A stretch of 13,615 nt of DNA, taken from the NCBI GenBank assembly GCA_002403445.1, contig DHHU01000033.1:28158-41772 (forward strand), in the 5' to 3' direction. A model generated the notes under the pieces. That model had not been told where the DNA came from. It did not search any database and saw only the letters and a program-made list of their open reading frames with translations. Positions 6,006-13,149 of this stretch are shown here, piece by piece (within the stretch, counting starts at the first letter, position 1; each line of letters starts with the position of its first letter). A program made the translations under genes and the position numbers. The DNA is from Salinisphaeraceae bacterium UBA4764 (GTDB lineage Bacteria; Pseudomonadota; Gammaproteobacteria; Nevskiales; Salinisphaeraceae).

Positions 6006-6742
6006 AACACGATGATGGCACGAGCTAGCGGCTCAGGTGGCCGGAATGGGTATATTATGGCTTGAGAACGGCCCGAAATAGCGCGTTTTGGGCATTTGGG
6101 TTTCGTGCTGGTGGGTCTAATGTTCTGCGCTGCGCGTCAGTCAGGACGCAACCGGTTCTATAGTTGTTGGTTTCGCTGTTAATAAAAGAGTACTTTGGCC
6201 GCCGCTGGAAGTGCGGCATGGTGCTGGGTCAGGTTAGCGGAGTCGTCGACCGCCGGTTAAACCATCGCGCCGAGCTTAGGTCCATGTAACGTGACAGCTA
6301 TCGAAAACCGCGGCTCCACCCATGCACAAACGCTATACAAGAATCCAACTCGTTTGTTGATTGACGAATTTTTTACAAGATGCTTTTGACGTTAATCCCT
6401 ACATACCAAACATCTTGTGTATATCGAGAACTGATGCATGCAAATTGAGCGCACCAGAACCGACGGACCTGCGATCGCGCGGTTGCATATTTTCATGCGG
6501 AAGAACCTTACAAGGCCATCGTCCGTGTTTTCGGGATTCTTCGCACGCCCCTGTATGTCTGGCTTGCACTGCATCACGGGGGGTGCTTGGACCAACCCGA
6601 AGGTGTAAAACCGCGCGCAGCGTGCGTCCACGCAAGCTGGACCGAGGCGCGTTGCAGTGGGTTTAGAGGGCGGTCAAGCGCCTATAGGCCGATCAATTCA
6701 AGTTGCTCAGTCGCGCTTTGATCGATCAAAAGTCGAAGGGAC
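6006..6742. other. 737-base stretch without a recognisable gene
   Basis: No open frame here has convincing protein character; the longest candidates on both strands (about 80-100 codons) are rich in Cys, Arg and Ser and look like chance. TATATTAT near 6051 (CATAAT on the minus strand) could belong to the rnm promoter but lacks a good -35 box. AT-rich DNA at 6355-6425 includes TTGACG (6361-6366) without a matching -10 box. Near the right end a perfect 14-base palindrome TTTGATCGATCAAA (6717-6730) and TGATCCAGGATCA (6744-6756) flank the start of the transposase relic. The stretch may include decayed 5' parts of that element. Confidence 0.5.
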
Positions 6743-7402
6743 TTGATCCAGGATCAGGTGGCCATCAGGCATGCTTTGCCTGTAGCAGCAATTGGGCCTG
6801 TAACCGCAGTCAACCTCGGGCTTGCCTGGCAACAAGACGAGGCCAGAGTGCGCCAATTCAAGGTACAAGCCTATCCTGAACTGGCCGCGCAGGTGGCGGC
6901 CGAAGGTGGAGGAACCGGTTTCGCCGAGGAGGCCGGCGTCTGCGCAGGCCACCGTCCGGGCACGATCGGGCTCCGCAAGGCCAAACCCCGGCGGTCAACT
7001 CCACGGGCGCCCGCATCGGTATCAATCTGATCTCAGCAGTCTCGCGAGAGGGGGATATTCGCTTCATGGTACCGGGTGGCCGCATGAATGCCGGCCGCTT
7101 CATCCAGTTTCTCAAGCGAATACTGGCCGGCTCGAGCGCAGAATTTTCCGGATCGTCGATGCCTCCCGTCACAACGCCAAAAGGGTCCCCGACTTCGTCG
7201 CAGCCCGCCTTAAGAGGTCGAATTGCAAATACTTTGCCGTATTCACTGGACCTGAATCCGGACGAAACTGTTTGGAAGGAGCTCAAAAACCGATGAGTCG
7301 ATTCAACGGCTATCAACGGTCCGGGTCAACTCAAGTCAATCGGGCGCTCTCATCAACACCCCATGCAGAAGTCGCCCGCAAGGCAAGATCAGGTCGTATT
7401 TA
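6743..7402 (+). pseudogene. IS630-family transposase relic, several frameshifts
   Basis: A degraded DDE transposase of the IS630/Tc1-mariner group. Pieces in three frames follow the family order: QAYPELAAQVAAEGG and GTGFAEEAGV (frame of 6743), GQTPAVNSTGARIGINLISA and RMNAGRFIQFLKRILAGSSA (after a shift near 6977), RIFRIVDASRHNAKRVPDFV (after a shift near 7140), then LPYSLDLNPDETVWKELKN (after a shift back around 7215-7235). A TGA at 7294-7296 interrupts the frame, which continues as AINGPGQLKS. Of the catalytic triad, the middle Asp (IVD) and final Glu (PDE) are present, while the first Asp of the usual FADEAG is Glu (FAEEAG). The 5' third is not recognisable, and no terminal inverted repeats or target duplication were found. 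It cannot make an active enzyme. Confidence 0.85.
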
Positions 7403-7474
7403 AAGGCGCTAGAAACTAGCCTTCTTTGGCATACGGGAAATAGTTCCTGATCTTGGAAAATTAGAACCAGCTTT

Positions 7475-7513
7475 CTGACCACCCGCGTAGCCTAAGCATG
7501 CGCGGGTGGTCAG
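7475..7513 (-). terminator. Long hairpin just after the aldo/keto reductase stop
   Basis: CTGACCACCCGCG (7475-7487) and CGCGGGTGGTCAG (7501-7513) are exact reverse complements with a 13-base loop. The hairpin begins 8 bases after the stop of the minus-strand gene. The minus strand after it reads AAAGCTGG, without a proper T-run, so it is a plausible but non-classical terminator or an mRNA 3'-protecting hairpin. Confidence 0.5.
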
Positions 7514-7521
7514 CTCATTGT

Positions 7522-8577
7522 CTAGTCGTCCGCGTGGTTGGCGTGCAGCACTTGATCGGCAGGGCCGAAGCGCTCGCGGGCCGCCATTTTCTGATGCCAG
7601 TAGGGATAGATCAGCGGGGGACGGCTGACTTTTTCAATGGTCGTGATTTCGTCGTCGGTAAGCGTTAAATCGGCCGCGGCCAAGTTGTCTTCCAATTGGT
7701 GGGCCTTGCGCGCGCCAATGACCGAAGTGGTGACACCCGGTCGGGTATTGATCCAGGCAATGGCAACTTGGGCCGCGGATACGCCGTGGCCGTCGCCGAT
7801 TTCGACAAGGGTTTCGATCAGGTCGAAAAGCGCCTTTTCGTCGCGGATAGGAGGTTCGGACCAGCCTTCGGCGAAGCGGGTGCCTTCCGGCTGATCTTGG
7901 TCGCGGCGATATTTACCGGATAGCAAGCCGCCCGCGAGCGGACTCCAGATCATGGTACCTAGGCCTTGATCAAATGCCGCTGGCATCAGTTCGTATTCGG
8001 CTTCGCGGGCTTGCGCGGTGTAGTGGATCTGCTGGCTGACAGGTTTGACAAAGCCTTCGCGCTCGCAGACCCGCATCACTTTCATCAGGTGCCAGCCCGA
8101 GAAGTTTGAAATGCCATAATAACGAATCTTGCCCTGCTTGATCAGTGTGTCCATGGTCTCAAGCGACTCTTCAAGCGGCGTGGTGCCGTCCCACATGTGC
8201 ATCTGGTAAAGATCGATGTGGTCGGTGCCAAGACGCTTAAGGCTGGCTTCGACCTGATCGCGGATGTGCAGACGTGACAAGCCACGTTCATTGGGGCCGT
8301 CGCCCATCGGAAAGCGCACCTTGGTGGCCAGCAGCACGTCGTGGCGTTTGTCGCCCAGAGCCTTGCCGAGTATTTCTTCCGATAGACCGGCGGAATACAT
8401 GTTGGCCGTGTCGAAGATGTTGACCCCCTTGTCGATGGACATGTCGAGCAAGTGCCGGGCTTCGTCGACGTCGGTGTTGCCGAGTTTGTCCATGAAACCA
8501 GTGCCGCCAAACGTCATGGTGCCGAGGGTGAGTTCCGAAACTTTCAGGCCACTGTTGCCGAGTACGCGATAATCCAT
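7522..8577 (-). CDS. Aldo/keto reductase
   Basis: This is a 351-residue NADPH-dependent (beta/alpha)8-barrel oxidoreductase of the aldo/keto reductase superfamily, which reduces aldehydes and ketones in the cytoplasm. The N-terminus MDYRVLGNSGLKVSELTLGT is the standard AKR opening. The catalytic tetrad is visible: Asp and Tyr in FDTANMYSAG, Lys in VLLATKVRFP and His in DLYQMHMWDG. Near the C-terminus TSVIGARKAHQLEDNL is the NADPH-binding segment that also carries the family signature. Length is normal. The frame is open upstream to 8778, but that extension is Cys-rich with no family match, so the start is set at 8577. Upstream on the minus strand lie two CACGTG palindromes (8625-8630 and 8651-8656) that might be regulatory. 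The substrate is unknown, and the gene appears to stand alone. Confidence 0.93.
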   Translation of the reverse strand: MDYRVLGNSGLKVSELTLGTMTFGGTGFMDKLGNTDVDEARHLLDMSIDKGVNIFDTANMYSAGLSEEILGKALGDKRHDVLLATKVRFPMGDGPNERGLSRLHIRDQVEASLKRLGTDHIDLYQMHMWDGTTPLEESLETMDTLIKQGKIRYYGISNFSGWHLMKVMRVCEREGFVKPVSQQIHYTAQAREAEYELMPAAFDQGLGTMIWSPLAGGLLSGKYRRDQDQPEGTRFAEGWSEPPIRDEKALFDLIETLVEIGDGHGVSAAQVAIAWINTRPGVTTSVIGARKAHQLEDNLAAADLTLTDDEITTIEKVSRPPLIYPYWHQKMAARERFGPADQVLHANHADD

Positions 8578-8949
8578 AAGCTTAGGCTCAATAAAAATGT
8601 GAATTGTTTTGATGCGGTTATGGCCACGTGATTTCAATGTTTTTGGCAAGCACGTGCAATTGGAACCTGCGCCAGCCCAGCGTGAATCATGACCTATCGC
8701 AAGGCAGCCCAGCGCGGAATATGCGCATAGCGCGCTGTAGAACGAAGGGCGGCAAATAATGCATGTTGGATCAATCAAAGACCCGTTGGCATTTTCCCGG
8801 ACCGCAAATTTATTCCATAAAAATAGCGACGGCGTTTTAGTATTAGCGTCGCTGGTTAGGCCCAGCTACAAATAAATGGCGGAAACATCAGCGTTGGTCG
8901 CAGCATCTTGATTAAGACACAATAGTGTCACACGCTTGCTAGGCAGGTC
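8578..8949. other. Intergenic region between two minus-strand genes
   Basis: No gene is supported. It should hold the promoter of the aldo/keto reductase gene. TTGAAA on the minus strand (near 8632-8637) could be a -35 box, but no good -10 box is spaced correctly. Two CACGTG palindromes lie 26 bases apart. The terminator for the upstream gene is listed separately. ATTAAGAC (8911-8918) and GTCTTAAT (8947-8954) form an inverted pair spanning the stop codon of that gene, with a small GACAC/GTGTC hairpin inside. Confidence 0.5.
8819..8853 (-). terminator. Intrinsic terminator of the DUF2064 gene
   Basis: On the minus strand AGCGACG (8853-8847) pairs with CGTCGCT (8831-8825) across a 15-base loop, and five T follow one base later (8823-8819). 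It lies about 97 bases downstream of the stop at 8950 and has the right polarity for that gene. Confidence 0.55.
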
Positions 8950-9696
8950 TTAATGCGGTTCGTGCGACCAACACGAGGTGCCCCGGGGATTGCCTTGGCG
9001 ATAGCCCGGCATGGTGGCTCGGCGCGCCAAGATTTGGCGGGTCAGTCTTGGAAGTTGGTGCCAATCCCGACTGGTATCGATGTCATGCATGGCAATCGCG
9101 TTTGTGATGACCTGACCGGAACGGTGTAAGTTGCGACGAACGGCGTACTTCACCCGGTTACAGCTCCATCGGCTGACGTGAAACAGCCTCGCGTCGATGT
9201 TTTGAACGCCAAGCGCCCAGAACCCACCGTCTAGCGTAGGTGCCAGCCAAGCACTGTTTTTCCCCTGTTGCAACGCTTCAATGCCCTGGCCGAGCAAATT
9301 GGCGACATGGTTTGGCTGATCGGTTCCAAGCAGGATGTGCGCCGCTGGTGACGGTCCAGTGGCGCGCAGTGACGCAAGCATACGTGTGCCGAGTTCACCC
9401 TGTGGTTGGCTGACGCGCTGGAGACCGTAGCGTCGCGCGAGTCGGGCAAAAAAAGCATGTCGTATGCTCGGCGTACACGCAAGGATAATGTGGCCTTGGC
9501 TCGCGGCCCGCGCACTGGCGACCACGGTCTCGACCATGGCTTGATGCATGGCGGCTGCGCGTTGTGCGCCCATGGTTCGCGCGAGGCGGGTCTTGCAACG
9601 GCCGGTAACCGGCGCCCGTGCCATGATGACAAGATTAGTTTTAACACCGGATTGCACTGGACTATCCGCCGTATGATCTTGGCCCGAATGGCGCAT
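8950..9696 (-). CDS. DUF2064 / glycosyltransferase-A-like protein (CofC-like fold)
   Basis: The product, up to 248 residues, belongs to the DUF2064 group of small nucleotide-sugar-transferase-fold proteins often annotated as glycosyltransferases. Their reaction is generally not proven. The nucleotide-binding opening is LVIMARAPVTGRCKTRLA (compare ARAPVPGRVKTRL in relatives). The middle carries ILLGTDQPNHV, in place of the common GSDxP, and APTLDGGFWALGV, matching the ALDGGY motif. Start choice is open: ATG at 9696, GTG at 9657 or ATG at 9624. A start at 9657 would put the family motif nearer the usual distance and would not overlap the possible tRNA-Ala promoter on the other strand. The C-terminal 40 residues are basic and weakly conserved-looking. 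A 10-base half of the parS consensus lies inside at 9176-9185. Confidence 0.75.
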   Translation of the reverse strand: MRHSGQDHTADSPVQSGVKTNLVIMARAPVTGRCKTRLARTMGAQRAAAMHQAMVETVVASARAASQGHIILACTPSIRHAFFARLARRYGLQRVSQPQGELGTRMLASLRATGPSPAAHILLGTDQPNHVANLLGQGIEALQQGKNSAWLAPTLDGGFWALGVQNIDARLFHVSRWSCNRVKYAVRRNLHRSGQVITNAIAMHDIDTSRDWHQLPRLTRQILARRATMPGYRQGNPRGTSCWSHEPH

Positions 9697-9707
9697 ACTG
9701 GTAGCCT
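9679..9707 (+). promoter_or_regulatory. Possible promoter of tRNA-Ala
   Basis: TTGGCC (9679-9684) and TAGCCT (9702-9707) are spaced by 17 bases, with the tRNA starting 12 bases after the -10 box. Both boxes are weak matches, but the -10 context GGTAGCCTAA recurs exactly upstream of atpI, which supports a real element. Confidence 0.35.
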
Positions 9708-9719
9708 AACAGTTTCGAT

Positions 9720-9796
9720 GGGGCCGTAGCTCAGTTAGGGAGAGCGTCGCGTTCGCAACGCGAAGGTCGCCGGTTCGAGCCCGGCCGGCTCCACCA
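9720..9796 (+). tRNA. tRNA-Ala (anticodon CGC)
   Basis: This 77-base tRNA folds completely. Acceptor strands are GGGGCCG (9720-9726) and CGGCTCC (9786-9792), including the G3-U70 wobble pair that identifies alanine tRNAs. The anticodon stem TCGCG/CGCGA encloses loop TTCGCAA, giving anticodon CGC (reads GCG). The T loop is GTTCGAGCC, the discriminator is A, and CCA is encoded at 9794-9796. It lies 44 bases upstream of parA on the same strand. Confidence 0.96.
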
Positions 9797-9840
9797 GTAC
9801 CTGCCAGTCGAATCACTCGCCTTGGGTTAGACTCCATCAG

Positions 9841-10692
9841 ATGAGTGAGATTATCGCCGTTGCCAATCAAAAGGGTGGCGTCGGCAAGACCACCACAAGC
9901 GTCAATCTGGCCGCAGCATTTGCCGCACTGGACAAACGGGTTTTGCTGGTGGATATGGATGCCCAAGGTAATGCCACCATGGGCGTCGGACTAGACAAGC
10001 GCACACTAGGCGCCACGGTGTGTGATTTTCTGCTGGGAGAAAAATCTGTGGCCGAAGCGCTGGAGCTGGCGTTGGACGGTCGACTTTATGTTCTGGGGGC
10101 CAATGGCGATATGACTGCCGCCGAAGTGGGGCTTAGGGACTTGCCGGATGGCCGGCGCGCGCTCGCGAATGCACTGTCAAGCATTGCCAGCAGTTTCGAT
10201 TACGTCATCATTGATTGCCCGCCGGCGCTGTCGATGCTCACGATCAACGCGCTAGTGGCCGCGCGCGGTATTATTGTTCCAATGCAGTGTGAATATTACG
10301 CGCTGGAAGGACTTTCAGCCTTACTGGAAACCATTGAGCACGTACGCCGTAATCTCAACCCAAAACTTCATATCGAGGGTGTATTGCGTACGTTATATGA
10401 TCCACGCAGTCGTTTGACTCATGATGTGTCTGACCAATTGGCTGATTATTTCGATGACAGTCTGTACCAAGCCGTGATTCCTCGTAATGTGCGATTAGCC
10501 GAAGCCCCTAGTCACGGAGTATCGGTGCTGGAATACGATAGCGCTTCGAGTGGTGCCAAAGCCTACAGGGCACTAGCCCGCGAAATACTCGGGCGCGATG
10601 ACGATGACGCCGTGTTTGGCCCGACGCGCGGTGCCCGGCGCGCGGCATCGGCAGTCTTTGGGCGTAGGCGGCGCGGCGCCCGGGGGCGTTGA
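9841..10692 (+). CDS. parA: Chromosome partitioning ATPase ParA (Soj)
   Basis: ParA is the deviant Walker-A ATPase that forms a nucleoid-bound gradient and, with ParB at parS sites, moves the replication-origin region. The product has 283 residues. The deviant Walker A motif KGGVGKTT (residues 11-18) contains the signature Lys11, VDMDAQGNAT (about 37-46) holds the switch I Asp40, and DYVIIDCPPALS places Walker B Asp125. MQCEYYALEGLS and the PRNVRLAEAPSHG block near the C-terminus are typical of chromosomal Soj. An unusual feature is the last 30 residues, an acidic DDDD followed by an Arg-rich tail ending GRRRRGARGR, about 20 residues beyond common homologues. No clear ribosome-binding site precedes the ATG. 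The stop overlaps the parB start. tRNA-Ala, not rsmG, lies upstream. Confidence 0.96.
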   Translation: MSEIIAVANQKGGVGKTTTSVNLAAAFAALDKRVLLVDMDAQGNATMGVGLDKRTLGATVCDFLLGEKSVAEALELALDGRLYVLGANGDMTAAEVGLRDLPDGRRALANALSSIASSFDYVIIDCPPALSMLTINALVAARGIIVPMQCEYYALEGLSALLETIEHVRRNLNPKLHIEGVLRTLYDPRSRLTHDVSDQLADYFDDSLYQAVIPRNVRLAEAPSHGVSVLEYDSASSGAKAYRALAREILGRDDDDAVFGPTRGARRAASAVFGRRRRGARGR

Positions 10693-11576
10693 TGAGCACG
10701 CGCACTAAACGCGGATTGGGCCGGGGTCTCGAAGCCCTTCTGAGCGAGGACGTAAGTGCCGGGGCGCATGATCAGATCTTCGATCTGCCGATCGACGAAT
10801 TAAAGAGTGGCGCGCATCAGCCGCGTCGTTCGATTGATGAAGACGCCTTGGAGTCGCTTACGCAGTCGATCAAATCCCAAGGCATTGTCCAGCCGCTAGT
10901 GGTTCGTGCAGCTGATGACGGCTACGAGATTGTGGCCGGTGAACGGCGCTGGCGCGCGGCGCGTCGGGCAGGACTGGCGCAGGTTCCGGCGGTGGTACGT
11001 ACGATTGACGACGAAACCGCGGCTGCGGTGGCGTTGATCGAAAACATCCAGCGCGAGAATCTAGATGCGGTGGAGGAGTCGGATGGGTTGGCTCGACTGA
11101 TCAACGAATTCGGCATGACCCATGCACAATGCGCCCAGTCTGTAGGACGGTCGCGCGCCTCGGTGTCCAATCTATTGCGTCTGGCTGACTTGGCCGAGCC
11201 CGTGCGCGACCATCTGCGCGCCGGGCACATGAATATGGGACATGCACGCGCGTTGCTGGGGCTCGGCGTCGAGGATCAGACCGAAGCCGCGTCGGAAGTG
11301 GTCGCGCGCGGATTGACGGTTCGCCAAACCGAAGCCCTGGTGCGGGATTGGCCGGTATCGGGGCAGTCAAGTCAGTCGGGGCAGGCCAGCGAATTACATG
11401 GCTTAGAAGACGCCACCAGCGAGGAACAAACGCTGGCGGCTGAGCTTGCCGAGAGTCTGGCGATGCCGGTCCGTTTGAAGGCGAATCGACGCGGCGGCGG
11501 CCACCTGACTATACGTTTCGCGGATCGCGACCAGTTGTCGGCGTTGGCTGCGCGATTGTCTGAAAAATCGCGCTAA
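10692..11576 (+). CDS. parB: Chromosome partitioning protein ParB
   Basis: ParB binds parS, slides as a CTP-dependent clamp and stimulates ParA. The product has 294 residues. The basic N-terminal RGLGRGLEALLSED is the ParA-activating segment. It is followed by the ParB/Srx CTPase domain: QPRRSIDEDALESL, IVQPLVV, GERRWRAARRAG (residues 83-94; the GERR CTP motif) and ENIQRENLD (from residue 117). A helix-turn-helix region, QCAQSVGRSRASVSNLLRLA, recognises parS, and the C-terminal HLTIRFADRDQLSALAARL is the dimerisation domain. A Ser/Gln/Gly linker (about residues 220-235) precedes the last domain. ATG at 10692 overlaps the parA stop in a TGATG junction, indicating coupling; TTG at 10689 in the same frame is less likely. 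No full parS site was found in the window. Confidence 0.96.
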   Translation: MSTRTKRGLGRGLEALLSEDVSAGAHDQIFDLPIDELKSGAHQPRRSIDEDALESLTQSIKSQGIVQPLVVRAADDGYEIVAGERRWRAARRAGLAQVPAVVRTIDDETAAAVALIENIQRENLDAVEESDGLARLINEFGMTHAQCAQSVGRSRASVSNLLRLADLAEPVRDHLRAGHMNMGHARALLGLGVEDQTEAASEVVARGLTVRQTEALVRDWPVSGQSSQSGQASELHGLEDATSEEQTLAAELAESLAMPVRLKANRRGGGHLTIRFADRDQLSALAARLSEKSR

Positions 11577-11643
11577 TGACCCACTCGTGGTAGTGCGGGC
11601 TTGCGATTTGGGCAGCATTTAGCTCCAAATTACACAGAACCTA

Positions 11644-11673
11644 TTGATCAACCTAGTGGAATGTCGGTAGCCT
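11644..11673 (+). promoter_or_regulatory. Possible promoter of the atp operon
   Basis: TTGATC (11644-11649) and TAGCCT (11668-11673) are spaced by 18 bases, about 50 bases upstream of the atpI start. The -10 context GGTAGCCTAA is identical to the one before tRNA-Ala. A TATTAT at 11678-11683 is an alternative -10 box but lacks a matching -35. Confidence 0.4.
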
Positions 11674-11724
11674 AAACTATTATTGTGCGTGGCGGTGCAT
11701 AGAACAGGGAGAGGGGCGACGCCG

Positions 11725-12111
11725 ATGCAAACAGTTCTTTTGCGCGTACTCTTGATTCAGGCAATGGCCGGATTGACGTGCGTTATTGTCTTCGGAGTGG
11801 AGCAAAGTGGTTTCGCAGCCGGATCGGCCGCCTACGGGGAGTTGATCGGCATGTTGACTTCCGTTCTGCTGGCATGGCGAATGAGTCAGGCGGCCCAACC
11901 AAAAGCCGATCTGCGTGCGCTCTACATAGGAGCCGTTGAACGTATGCTGGTCGCAATTGCGGGCTTTGGTGTCGGCATTGCGGTGTTTGGGCTAACACCG
12001 GTCGGTATGTTGGTGGGATTCGCTAGTACTCAGTTGGCTTACTACGCCGGGGCTGGACCACTGCGGCGCTATGTCATGACTACAGCGGCTCAAAGTCGCA
12101 GGAGCAGCTGA
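11725..12111 (+). CDS. atpI: ATP synthase subunit I (AtpI)
   Basis: AtpI is a small inner-membrane protein encoded first in many atp operons and thought to help assemble the c-ring, without being part of the finished enzyme. The 128-residue product has four hydrophobic segments: residues about 4-24 (LLRVLLIQAMAGL...), 33-50 (GELIGMLTSVLLAW), 71-90 (MLVAIAGFGVGIAVFG) and 92-108 (VGMLVGFASTQLAYYAG), in the order and loop lengths of the family. The YGELIGMLTSVLLAWRM block and the SQLAYY-like ending match gammaproteobacterial AtpI. ATG 11725 was chosen because GGGAGAGG lies upstream and the first membrane helix begins at once; a TTG at 11683 would add 14 residues. atpB starts 4 bases after its stop. 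Confidence 0.9.
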   Translation: MQTVLLRVLLIQAMAGLTCVIVFGVEQSGFAAGSAAYGELIGMLTSVLLAWRMSQAAQPKADLRALYIGAVERMLVAIAGFGVGIAVFGLTPVGMLVGFASTQLAYYAGAGPLRRYVMTTAAQSRRSS

Positions 12112-12115
12112 TACC

Positions 12116-12964
12116 GTGTCATCACCCGGCGAATATATTACGCACCATTTGACCGATTGGTGTGTGGGCTGTGGCCCGCATAATCAGCCCCAAGGGCTTT
12201 TCGATCTTGGCGCATTCACCATTGATCTGTTGCTGGTTGCTTTCGCGTGCGCGATCGTCATCGCACTGGTGGTGCGATATTTGAACAGCCGACTCAGCAT
12301 GGAAAATCCTGGTAGGCTGCAGCTCGCATTCGAGACCGCAATCGAGTACACATCTGAGCAAATAAGCGAAGTATTCCCGCGTTTCAATCACTACGTGGGT
12401 GCCATGGCCCTGACGATATTCGTCTGGGCTTTATTGATGAACCTGATGGATCTGGTGCCCATCGACCTCCCGCCCACGATTGCGGAAGGAATCGGCCACC
12501 TTCTGGGATTCAAGCAGGTGTTTTTTCGGCAAGTGCCGACGGCTGCGCTTGATACACCGTTTGCCATGGCGACTGTAGTATTCGTGATGATGGTGACGTA
12601 TCAAGTGCGCGCCAACGGTATCGGTGGTTATCTGAAGCATTTTATGGTGCATCCGTACGGCAAGTTTGCGCTGCCTTTCAATGTCATCACAGTGCTCATC
12701 GAGGATGTGTCGAAGCCGGTCAGCCTGGCGCTGCGATTGTTTGGCAACATGTTCGCCGGCGAGCTTATTTTTGCGCTTTTGGCGCTGCTGAGTTATGCCT
12801 CACTTCAACCGGTCAGTCCTGACGCCGCGATCTGGATGCCCCTGCATTTGATCGGGGGTATGGTTTGGTCGCTGTTCGATTTATTGATCGCGGTACTGCA
12901 AGCGTTTATCTTCGCCGTATTGACCGTGGTCTATCTTGGTATGGCACAACAGCCGAATCATTGA
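12116..12964 (+). CDS. atpB: ATP synthase Fo subunit a
   Basis: Subunit a is the inner-membrane stator part of Fo that provides the two proton half-channels beside the c-ring. The product has 282 residues with several hydrophobic helices. DVSKPVSLALRLFGNMFAG contains the essential Arg (residue 207 here, equivalent to E. coli Arg210), GELIFALLALL follows, and the last helix LIAVLQAFIFAVLTVVYL has the conserved Gln. TYQVRANGIGGYLKHFM is the usual loop before the channel helices. The GTG start is preceded by AGGAG (12100-12104), and the N-terminal EYITHHLTDW is typical. The gene follows atpI by 4 bases. A 190-base gap separates it from atpE, unusually long for this operon and partly filled by a small open frame. 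Confidence 0.97.
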   Translation: MSSPGEYITHHLTDWCVGCGPHNQPQGLFDLGAFTIDLLLVAFACAIVIALVVRYLNSRLSMENPGRLQLAFETAIEYTSEQISEVFPRFNHYVGAMALTIFVWALLMNLMDLVPIDLPPTIAEGIGHLLGFKQVFFRQVPTAALDTPFAMATVVFVMMVTYQVRANGIGGYLKHFMVHPYGKFALPFNVITVLIEDVSKPVSLALRLFGNMFAGELIFALLALLSYASLQPVSPDAAIWMPLHLIGGMVWSLFDLLIAVLQAFIFAVLTVVYLGMAQQPNH

Positions 12965-13041
12965 GCGTGGCAATACCGGGAGATGGCTAACCTCACCGCT
13001 ACAATTTGCGAGTTAAGCGTTGCGGTTGAGTGAATAAGGTG

Positions 13042-13149
13042 ATGATGCAAACGGTGGCTATAACACCGCTGCAACGAACGCAACCGGTGGCGAAGGACAG
13101 CGCCGGGGGTGAGCTGTTACAACTGTCCAAACACTTGTTAAAGGAGTAG
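13042..13149 (+). CDS. Possible 35-codon leader ORF overlapping the atpE ribosome-binding site
   Basis: I do not recognise this product. The frame starts with two adjacent ATGs (13042, 13045; an in-frame GTG lies at 13039) behind AAGGTG, and encodes MMQTVAITPLQ continuing to GGELLQLSKHLLKE. It stops at a TAG (13147-13149) directly after the atpE Shine-Dalgarno sequence AAGGAG, whose bases supply its last two sense codons. The end is 5 bases before the atpE start codon, so ribosomes finishing here would be placed to initiate atpE. It has no membrane segment and could form an amphipathic helix at its end. The ribosome-binding site is close to the start, the length is short, and conservation is unknown, so it may be chance. 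Known biology: E. coli atpE has a translation-enhancing leader, but I know of no small protein there. Confidence 0.35.
   Translation: MMQTVAITPLQRTQPVAKDSAGGELLQLSKHLLKE
13141..13146 (+). promoter_or_regulatory. Strong ribosome-binding site of atpE
   Basis: AAGGAG lies 8 bases before the GTG start at 13155 and decides that start. It is the best Shine-Dalgarno match among the genes in this window, in keeping with the high copy number of subunit c per enzyme. Confidence 0.85.

Noticed and set aside
6503..6516. GAAGAACCTTAC, a match to a conserved 16S rRNA segment
   Set aside because: Only about 12 bases agree and the flanking sequence does not resemble 16S rRNA on either side.
6361..6666. 101-codon plus-strand frame in the gene-poor stretch
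   Set aside because: High Cys, Arg and Ser, no ribosome-binding site and no recognisable motif; two similar minus-strand frames overlap it, as expected by chance.
8578..8778. 67-codon N-terminal extension of the aldo/keto reductase reading frame
   Set aside because: The extension is Cys-rich and unlike any reductase, while the family N-terminus MDYRVLG begins at 8577 and the region must also hold the promoter.
8761..8840. 25-codon plus-strand frame starting MLDQSKTRW
   Set aside because: Very short, no ribosome-binding site, and it runs through the minus-strand terminator hairpin.
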